DNA of 64,000 bases, taken from Saprospiraceae bacterium (GTDB lineage: Bacteria > Bacteroidota > Bacteroidia > Chitinophagales > Saprospiraceae). The stretch spans positions 434,001 to 498,000 of the forward strand of contig JADJTQ010000002.1 of assembly GCA_016711125.1 (NCBI GenBank), written 5' to 3'. This document shows positions 58,113 through 64,000 of the stretch, one piece after another; position 1 is the first letter of the stretch; every line of letters begins with the position of its first letter. The notes beneath the pieces are model-generated. The model was not told the origin of the DNA and made no database searches. It was given only the letters and a program-made list of their open reading frames with translations. Position numbers and translations under genes: made by a program.

Positions 58113-58533
58113 AGGCAAATAAATGATTGTGTTTGGAGCGATGTTTAAAAAGAGTAATGTCCCGATCCAGTACATTCTGTGTCGAACATCTACTCGGTGT
58201 TAAAGGGTAAAGATAATCTTTGATCTCGTCATTGAGCACAGCCTACACAAATTTGAGAGAAGTCGCTTTTGAAATCATATTACTAAGCCGAATCAAAGTG
58301 AAAATTGATCAATAGTGATATTGGCACAGTCCTTGAAGCCGTTTGTGAGGCCGGCTCTGCGAACGAGTCTGTCACAAAATTCTGATAATCAGACCACTGA
58401 AAATAGTGGAACAAAGCAGAAAAGGCCAAAAAAAGGATACCTTTATTTTTTTTTTTGAAATAAATTGCGACATTTGCCTCGCTCTGTAAAAAGAGATCCA
58501 ATTCAGACATAACTAGCTATAAACCAAATCATA
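58113..58533. other. Divergent intergenic region between yicC and the HU-like gene
   Basis: 421 bases. An open frame on the minus strand (58283-58510, 75 codons) has no recognisable features and is not called. A run of 11 T (58446-58456) lies about 78 bases upstream of the HU start. No complete Bacteroidota promoter pair was found. Confidence 0.4.
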
Positions 58534-58851
58534 ATGAGAAAAGCAGACCTAGTAAACGCCATATCGGAAAAAACGGGAGTTCCAAAGGTAGATGTACTAG
58601 TAACCATGGAGTATTTTTTTACAGAGGTGAAAAATGGTCTTGCAAAGGGCGATAATGTGTATATCAGAGGATTTGGTTCATTTGTGATTAAGAAAAGGGC
58701 TAAAAAGATAGGAAGACACATTAAAAGAAATGTGGCTATTGAGATACCTGAGCACTATATACCATCATTCAAACCGGCCAAGATTTTTATTGACCAGGTA
58801 AAAGACAACGTACACGAAATGCCCGCTGACTTGTCAGGTTCCGATGACTAG
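58534..58851 (+). CDS. HU/IHF family DNA-binding protein
   Basis: A 105-residue HU-fold protein. It has the N-terminal helices (MRKADLVNAISEKTGVPK), the VYIRGFGSFVIKKRAKKIGR beta-arm start, IPSFKPAKIF near the end, and an acidic tail. It should bend or wrap DNA as a dimer. Its last eight bases overlap the TPR gene, so translation is coupled; HU-TPR-RNase G is a common neighbourhood in Bacteroidota. Confidence 0.93.
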   Translation: MRKADLVNAISEKTGVPKVDVLVTMEYFFTEVKNGLAKGDNVYIRGFGSFVIKKRAKKIGRHIKRNVAIEIPEHYIPSFKPAKIFIDQVKDNVHEMPADLSGSDD

Positions 58852-59725
58852 ATTTCAGCAGATTACCATTGCTGCTAGCGTGGCTGGACTTTTATTACTG
58901 TACTTTGGATTTGATACGAGGTCAGTCAAAGGCAAGGAAGAGATTGCGCAACTTGAAAAATCTGGAATTGCGATTGATTTACAGCCGCTCATAGAATCTG
59001 CAAAAGGCAAACTCAGTAAGTTTGATCTGAATGAGATTCTCGTCCTTGAGGGGCAAATTGGAGCTGTCGAAGGGCCAGACAAGATCACAGCACTAAAGGA
59101 ACTCAGCGGAAAGTGGTATCGGCTGGATAAACCATACCTTGCCGGCCATTATGCAGAACAAGTGGCGGAAGAGATGTCTTCGGGAGAAGCCTGGAGTATT
59201 GCCGCTACTACGTACCTCGCGGGATTAAGTGACAGCGACGAATTGGTCAGACAAGGTAGTTTAAATAAAGCTATTCAGGGGCTTGAGAATGCCATCAGCA
59301 TAGATCCGGAAACAGTGCAATACCGGGTAAATCTGGCTTTGATCTATGCAGAAAGGCCTCCTGAAGACAATCCTATGAAGGGGGTTCAAATGTTGTTGGG
59401 CCTGAACGAAAAGCATCCGGACGACGTTCTTGTTTTGAATGCGTTGGCAAGACTAGCAATTAAAACAGGTCAATGGGATAAAGCCCAGCAACGACTGGAA
59501 AGAGCCGAAGCCTTAGAGCCGGAAAATATTACAACAATATGTCTGCTTGCGGAGATCTATGAGCAATTGAAGGATCAGAGAGCCCAAGCCTTAAGAGATA
59601 AATGTGAATTATTAACATTAAAAAATAGAGTATGCCTTGCGGTAAAAAGAAAACGCCATAAAATCGCCACTCATAAGCGAAAAAAGAGACTGAGAAAAAA
59701 TAGACATAAGAAGAAGAATCGTTAA
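58844..59725 (+). CDS. TPR-repeat membrane-anchored protein
   Basis: Open for 293 codons. A single N-terminal helix (TIAASVAGLLLLYFGF) anchors it. TPR-like helices follow, with typical positions in GLENAISIDPETVQYRVNLA, VLVLNALARLAIKTGQWDKA and PENITTICLLAEIYEQL. The last ~30 residues (Lys/Arg-rich) are almost certainly not part of it: they are the tail of a separate small gene read in this frame because of an indel. The real stop is therefore uncertain. Function unknown; placed between the HU-like gene and RNase G. Confidence 0.78.
   Translation: MTRFQQITIAASVAGLLLLYFGFDTRSVKGKEEIAQLEKSGIAIDLQPLIESAKGKLSKFDLNEILVLEGQIGAVEGPDKITALKELSGKWYRLDKPYLAGHYAEQVAEEMSSGEAWSIAATTYLAGLSDSDELVRQGSLNKAIQGLENAISIDPETVQYRVNLALIYAERPPEDNPMKGVQMLLGLNEKHPDDVLVLNALARLAIKTGQWDKAQQRLERAEALEPENITTICLLAEIYEQLKDQRAQALRDKCELLTLKNRVCLAVKRKRHKIATHKRKKRLRKNRHKKKNR
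59632..59725 (+). CDS. Very small basic AURKAIP1/COX24-domain-like protein, frameshifted
   Basis: ATG 59632 starts MPCGKK, and the frame then breaks after nine codons. In the neighbouring frame the same region continues as KRKRHKIATHKRKKRL and RKNRHKKKNR to the TAA at 59723-59725. Joined, they give a 30-31 residue, extremely basic peptide that resembles the AURKAIP1/COX24 (DUF1713) small proteins of Bacteroidota, which have a ribosome-associated look. The indel lies in the A-rich tract 59644-59653. One A fewer, or two more, restores the frame. Too short for routine gene finding. Confidence 0.6.
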
Positions 59726-59965
59726 GATAACCCCGCTGTTATTCCAGTGGGTGAGGTTGGTTGTTTCGTTTTCAAAAAATCTAACCAAAACCTTCATATA
59801 ATATAAAAATGGTGACGGTAGTCTTTTCTCCCGTCACTATTGGGTTTACAAGCCCTGCTATACGATAGTATGTATTCCGAACCTTTCTAACCACACTTCC
59901 CTTTTGACAGGTACCTAGACAGTACTCGCCCACACTGGAACATGGCATCTAAATATGGATGATTT

Positions 59966-61516
59966 GTGGAAAAAGAGTTAATCATTAATTCCACGCCTAC
60001 GCAAGTAGAAATTGCCTTGTCTGAAGACAGCAGGCTGGTGGAATTACACAGAGAAAAGACTAATTCAAAATTTACAGTTGGAGACATCTTTTTGGGTAGA
60101 ATAAAGAAGCTAATGCCCGGGCTCAATGCAGCGTTCGTAGAAATTGGTCATCCTAAGGATGCCTTTTTACATTATACGGATCTAGGCCCCAAATTGCCAT
60201 CCTTGTTGAAATTTACCAATATGGCGATTAATGGTGAAACCAAATCATATGGTTTGGAATCATTTAACCTCAATGAAGAAATTATCAAAACGGGGAAGAT
60301 TGATCAGGTTTTAAATAAAAGACATTCGATACTTGTTCAGATCTTAAAAGAACCGATTTCAACCAAAGGTCCGCGTCTCAGTTGCGAAATTACCTTGCCT
60401 GGAAGATTTTTGGTGCTCACCCCTTTTTCGAATATTGTATCTGTCTCCAAGAAAATTAACTCAGCCGAAGAACGTAAACGCCTGCAAGTTTTGATAGAAA
60501 GCATCAAACCTAGGAACTTTGGCATCATTGTTCGTACGGCCGCTGAAGGCAAAAAAGTAGCCCATCTGCATGAAGAAATCAGAGATCTTGAACAAAAGTG
60601 GAAAAGAATACATGAGCAGCTCAAGAATGCCAAGGCACCTCTAAAATTGTTGAGTGAGCTCGATAAGACCTCAAGTATGTTAAGAGATGTCCTTACCGAC
60701 GATTTTAGCAACATTGTGGTCAATGACCGGGATATGTATGACTCTATCCGGGGATATCTCAGTGCCAACGTTCCAGAAAAGGAAAAGATCGTCCATCTTC
60801 ATAAATCAAGCAAACCCCTTTTTGATGCTTTTGGCATCACCCGTCAGATCAAATCTTCCTTTGGAAAGACTTATACACTCCCTAGTGGAGCCTATCTTGT
60901 CATTGAGCATACCGAGGCCATGCATGTGATCGATGTTAACAGCGGACCAAAGATGGCAAGAAAGAACCAAGATGATGCCGTACTAAACGTCAATGTCGAA
61001 TCAGCTCTGGAGATAGCACGTCAACTGAGACTCAGAGATATTGGAGGATTGATCATTGTCGATTTTATTGACATGCGGTCAAGTGATCACAAGAAGATTC
61101 TTGTAAAGAGAATGAGAGAATTTATGGAGCAAGATCGGGCCCAGCATACCGTACTCCCACTCAGTCGCTTTGGCTTGATGCAGATCACGCGGCAAAGAGC
61201 CAGACCGGAAGTGAAAATCGACACGACTGAGGTATGTCCCACCTGTCAGGGATCCGGCAAAATCAATGCATCGGTCCTGATTATCGAAGAGATCGAAAGG
61301 GATCTTGAGTATGTGATTCAAAACCGGCCTAAAACTAAGCTGTCCCTCTTTGTCCATCCTTATATATATGCTTACCTAAAACATGGTCTTCCAAGCCGGC
61401 GCATGAAATGGTATTTCCAATATCAGAGATGGGTACGCCTTTTTGAACAGACCGATTTTCACATTAATGAGTACCGGTTTTACGATGGAAGAAATGATGA
61501 AATCAGGTTAACCTAA
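59966..61516 (+). CDS. rng: Ribonuclease E/G family protein (RNase G)
   Basis: A 516-residue protein from GTG 59966; an in-frame stop lies just upstream. The S1-like RNA-binding domain is at residues ~35-130 (GDIFLGRIKKLMPGLNAAFV). The catalytic Asp residues lie in MHVIDVNSGPKMARKN and GGLIIVDFIDMRSSDHKK, and CPTCQGSGK is the zinc-link. The length fits RNase G without the RNase E scaffold tail. It processes rRNA and turns over mRNA. A 240-base gap with a weak hairpin (GTGACGG/CCGTCAC near 59812-59837) separates it from the TPR gene. Confidence 0.95.
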   Translation: MEKELIINSTPTQVEIALSEDSRLVELHREKTNSKFTVGDIFLGRIKKLMPGLNAAFVEIGHPKDAFLHYTDLGPKLPSLLKFTNMAINGETKSYGLESFNLNEEIIKTGKIDQVLNKRHSILVQILKEPISTKGPRLSCEITLPGRFLVLTPFSNIVSVSKKINSAEERKRLQVLIESIKPRNFGIIVRTAAEGKKVAHLHEEIRDLEQKWKRIHEQLKNAKAPLKLLSELDKTSSMLRDVLTDDFSNIVVNDRDMYDSIRGYLSANVPEKEKIVHLHKSSKPLFDAFGITRQIKSSFGKTYTLPSGAYLVIEHTEAMHVIDVNSGPKMARKNQDDAVLNVNVESALEIARQLRLRDIGGLIIVDFIDMRSSDHKKILVKRMREFMEQDRAQHTVLPLSRFGLMQITRQRARPEVKIDTTEVCPTCQGSGKINASVLIIEEIERDLEYVIQNRPKTKLSLFVHPYIYAYLKHGLPSRRMKWYFQYQRWVRLFEQTDFHINEYRFYDGRNDEIRLT

Positions 61517-61521
61517 ATACC

Positions 61522-62550
61522 GTGAGTTGCAAGAAAATACTCTTTGCAACACTCAACTGGGGTCTGGGCCACGCTACTCGCGGGATTCCGATTATACATC
61601 ATCTCCTTAGCCAAGGTCATCTGGTCTTTTTGGCATCAGATGGGGCTTCCGGGGTGCTTTTAAAGCAGGAATTTCCCGGATTGCCCTACTTGCCATTACC
61701 TTCCTATGCTATAAGATATCCCGAAGAAAACTTTTATGGGTTTTGGGTAAGTGAGGCAGTCAGACTTAAAGGGGTCATAGCTGAAGAAAGGAAAATGGTT
61801 AGAAAGTGGGTTTTGGATTATCACTTTGATGTGATAATCTCAGATAATCGCTATGGAGTCTTACATCCTCAAACTCAAAATATCATCATTACCCATCAAC
61901 TGTCTTTTACCTTGCCGGTTGCCGCAGCTACCGTCGTCAATCAAATGATAAGGTACTTCGTCAATCGATTTGATCACTGCTGGATTCCTGATTTTCACGG
62001 GCATGATAATCTTTCAGGAAAGTTATCTCAGGGCTCCCTGAACATTGAAAAACACTTCATTGGACCCCTTAGCCGTTTTCAAAAACAGGAATGTGTGAAG
62101 AGTTATGATCTGGGCATTATCATATCAGGACCAGAGCCACATCGATCAACTTTCCAAAGACACCTGGAACGACACTTCAAGTATAACGCGCTTAAAATAT
62201 TTTGGGTGCTTGGACTTCCGGGTAAGATTAATGAAGCGTCAAAAAATGTAAATACTTACAATCATCTTTCCTCACAAAAGATGAATGAAATGCTTAATCA
62301 GACTCAGGTGGTGCTCAGCAGATCTGGTTATAGTAGCATCATGGATTATTACCAACTCTCAAAAAAAGCTATTCTCATTCCGACCCCCAATCAACCGGAA
62401 CAAAAGTATCTGGCTGATCGGCATCAGAACGGCTCCTCAATATTCGTGCCCAGTCAGGATCTTGGTGACCTGCTGACGGGCCTTGAAAAAATGATACACT
62501 GTCGTCACGAACCGGTAAATATTCAGCGCATGCAAATTCCCAAACTATAG
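61522..62550 (+). CDS. Glycosyltransferase (GT-B, UDP-GlcNAc transferase-like)
   Basis: A 342-residue protein from a GTG start. The N-terminus KILFATLNWGLGHATRGIP is the Gly-rich loop of the MurG-like Glyco_trans_1_3 group. The C-terminal domain has VVLSRSGYSSIMDYYQLSKK and IPTPNQPEQKYLADRH, the nucleotide-sugar site. Cytoplasmic or membrane-peripheral. The acceptor is unknown. It follows rng by five bases and overlaps the pth stop (other strand) by six. Confidence 0.85.
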   Translation: MSCKKILFATLNWGLGHATRGIPIIHHLLSQGHLVFLASDGASGVLLKQEFPGLPYLPLPSYAIRYPEENFYGFWVSEAVRLKGVIAEERKMVRKWVLDYHFDVIISDNRYGVLHPQTQNIIITHQLSFTLPVAAATVVNQMIRYFVNRFDHCWIPDFHGHDNLSGKLSQGSLNIEKHFIGPLSRFQKQECVKSYDLGIIISGPEPHRSTFQRHLERHFKYNALKIFWVLGLPGKINEASKNVNTYNHLSSQKMNEMLNQTQVVLSRSGYSSIMDYYQLSKKAILIPTPNQPEQKYLADRHQNGSSIFVPSQDLGDLLTGLEKMIHCRHEPVNIQRMQIPKL

Positions 62551-63210
62551 TTTTTCATCGGTAGGTTTGCGTTTGTTATAAAGATTCATAGTCCGGTCCA
62601 ATCCAACCGAAGTAAAAGCACGAATCAGATCACATACTTCGTCAATAGTCGGTTGCATTGCATCCCACTGATCACGCGACCATTTTCCCAAGACATACTC
62701 GACTTGTTGACCAGGTCTAAAGTCATGCCCAATTCCTATCCGTAACCGAGGGTATGTCGAAGTCTGCAAGATATCTTCGATGCTTTTAAGCCCGTTGTGA
62801 CCACCAGAAGTGCCTTTTTTCAATAATTTAAAAACGCCGATGTCAAACTGAAATTCATCAACAACAATTAACCAGTTGCTGTCCGGGATCTTTAATTTTT
62901 GCACCCAATAGCGCACAGCTTTTCCACTCAGGTTCATGTAGGTGGAAGGTTTCAATAAGTAGATTATCCGGCCTTTATGTTTAAATTCAGTTAAAGACCC
63001 GAACTGATCACTCTTAAAGGTCAGGTTTTCCTGGCGAGCAAGTCTGTCCATTACATCAAAGCCAATATTATGCCTTGTGTTTTCGTATTCGGCTCCGATG
63101 TTACCAAGTCCGATAATTAAGTATTTCACCTGATGATCCTTCTTCTTTGACTCTACTTGAGCAATAAAAAATTTTAGATAAAAGCGCCGTACCTTATCGA
63201 ACCAAATCAT
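62545..63210 (-). CDS. pth: Peptidyl-tRNA hydrolase
   Basis: The conserved enzyme begins at VKYLIIGLGNIGAEYENTRH, with the catalytic His in TRHNIGFDV, substrate Asn residues in STYMNLSGKAV, and KKGTSGGHNGLKSIE. It releases peptides from prematurely dropped peptidyl-tRNA. The start is uncertain: a GTG at 63129 gives the standard 194 residues, while ATG 63210 adds a 27-residue basic extension of the kind seen in other Bacteroidota. I chose the ATG. Confidence 0.93.
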   Translation of the reverse strand: MIWFDKVRRFYLKFFIAQVESKKKDHQVKYLIIGLGNIGAEYENTRHNIGFDVMDRLARQENLTFKSDQFGSLTEFKHKGRIIYLLKPSTYMNLSGKAVRYWVQKLKIPDSNWLIVVDEFQFDIGVFKLLKKGTSGGHNGLKSIEDILQTSTYPRLRIGIGHDFRPGQQVEYVLGKWSRDQWDAMQPTIDEVCDLIRAFTSVGLDRTMNLYNKRKPTDEKL

Positions 63211-63261
63211 GATCCAACCATATTCAAACTCCAAATCTTACGAATCGTTACTTTTGTCCAC

Positions 63262-64000
63262 GTGATCAGGAGTAAAATTATAGATACCATTCTTTTTGTG
63301 CGAAAGCTCACGGTGTCAAAGCTTTTTAACGCCGCGAAGATAATCGTATCATACTATATCAGCAAAATCTTCAGAAGACCCATTTCCTGGGGAATGCCCG
63401 TGAGCCTCTCCATTGAACCCACCACGGCCTGTAATTTACGTTGCCCGGAGTGTCCTAGTGGCCTACGGTCATTTACAAGACCGACCGGAAACCTGAAGTC
63501 AGACTTTTTCAGCCACACCGTAGACCAAGTAGCTAAGACCTGTTGTCATCTCACTTTCTATTTTCAGGGAGAACCCTTTATCAATCCCCATTTTCTGCAG
63601 ATGGTCCGTTATGCAGGTGAAAAAGGATTGTACACCATGACCTCGACCAACGGGCATTTCCTGGACGATCAGACTGCCAGGGCTACGGTCTTGTCAGGAT
63701 TGAACCGGTTAATAATCTCCATTGACGGCTTAACCCAGGAGACGTATGAATCTTATCGCAAGAAGGGGAATCTGCAGACGGTTCTGGAAGGCACTCAAAG
63801 AATCATCGAGTGGAAGCGAAAACTCAAGAGTCGCACGCCCTATGTCATCTTTCAATTTTTAGTGGTCAGTACTAACGAACATGAAATACCCCAACTCCAT
63901 GATCTTGCGAAAAAACTTGGGGTCGACGAAGTCAAATTGAAGACTGCGCAATTGTATGACTATTCAAATGGGCATCCATTGATGCCTCGCAATAAAAAGT
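63262..64000 (+). CDS. Radical SAM protein (3' end cut by window edge)
   Basis: An open frame from GTG 63262 to the window edge (246 codons, no stop). A basic N-terminal helix is followed by LSIEPTTACNLRCPECPSG, where C57-x3-C61-x2-C64 binds the 4Fe-4S cluster. Then come YFQGEPFINPHFLQMVRYA (GGE-like SAM contact), TSTNGHFL and ISIDGLTQETYESYRKKG, all typical of the MoaA/PqqE/SPASM group. A SPASM domain may follow beyond the edge. The modified substrate is unknown. The true start could be a little further upstream in the same frame. Confidence 0.88.
   Translation, partial: MIRSKIIDTILFVRKLTVSKLFNAAKIIVSYYISKIFRRPISWGMPVSLSIEPTTACNLRCPECPSGLRSFTRPTGNLKSDFFSHTVDQVAKTCCHLTFYFQGEPFINPHFLQMVRYAGEKGLYTMTSTNGHFLDDQTARATVLSGLNRLIISIDGLTQETYESYRKKGNLQTVLEGTQRIIEWKRKLKSRTPYVIFQFLVVSTNEHEIPQLHDLAKKLGVDEVKLKTAQLYDYSNGHPLMPRNKK

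Noticed and set aside
58283..58510. 75-codon minus-strand frame in the yicC-HU gap
   Set aside because: It lacks recognisable features, runs through the T11 tract, and occupies the region expected to hold promoters.
59812..59837. GTGACGG/CCGTCAC hairpin as an intrinsic terminator before rng
   Set aside because: The stem is only seven bases with a 12-base loop, and no T-run follows.

Overview
This window is a stretch of chromosome from a member of the Bacteroidota. The evidence is the gene content (gldD and gldE gliding genes, DUF4175, DUF4294, paired OmpH/Skp genes, PD40-OmpA proteins, a secreted metalloprotease with SprB-like repeats) and promoters of the phylum-specific form TTTG-N19-TAnnTTTG before tRNA-Phe and before the PD40-OmpA gene. 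GC content is modest (low forties by eye). I cannot assign a class or genus. No phage, IS element, CRISPR array or defence system was seen.

Layout. 0-3.7 kb: secreted metalloprotease (cut by the left edge), a lipoprotein and recA. 3.8-7.4 kb: mutY-ssb-gldE-gldD, a cluster typical of the phylum. 7.4-13.2 kb: comF-like gene, an operon of M42 peptidase, pterin dehydratase and aminotransferase, a polysaccharide flippase, a tiny membrane protein and a PhzF isomerase. 13.2-25.9 kb: TolB/surface-antigen hybrid, MBL-fold hydrolase, OmpA protein with RNase HII, ALDH7-type dehydrogenase, GH13 glycosidase, alkaline phosphatase, CotH-like protein, and an operon of SRAP-like protein, dtd and a MazG-like gene. 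25.9-33.5 kb: a probable replication-origin region with DnaA-box-like motifs, then ctaA, a hydrolase and the thrA-thrB-thrC operon, which carries two perfect parS-type palindromes. 33.5-47 kb: ybeY, an anti-sigma-type ATPase, DUF4175, DUF4956, a large membrane protein, M1 aminopeptidase, dapD, a PAP2-like protein and a PD40-OmpA protein. 47-64 kb: DUF4294, mevalonate diphosphate decarboxylase, rhodanese, two OmpH/Skp genes, MscS, rsmG, a glycosyltransferase, tRNA-Phe with its own promoter and terminator, ogt, apaG, gmk, yicC, an HU/TPR/RNase G group, pth, and a radical SAM gene cut by the right edge.

How the genes fit together. thrABC makes threonine from aspartate and dapD works in lysine/diaminopimelate synthesis from the same precursor. 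mvaD implies isoprenoid synthesis by the mevalonate route. Many genes serve the cell envelope: gliding lipoproteins, Skp chaperones, OmpA proteins, flippase and glycosyltransferases.

The two most notable points are these. (1) An origin-proximal signature: DnaA-box-like motifs at about 26.0-26.2 kb, two parS palindromes at 29.0 and 29.96 kb, and a local change in G/C strand bias, with no dnaA or parAB gene in the window. (2) At least ten genes are broken by indels of one or two bases, nearly all in short A/T runs. That pattern looks more like sequencing or assembly error than biology. Where the two halves clearly belong together I annotate one gene.
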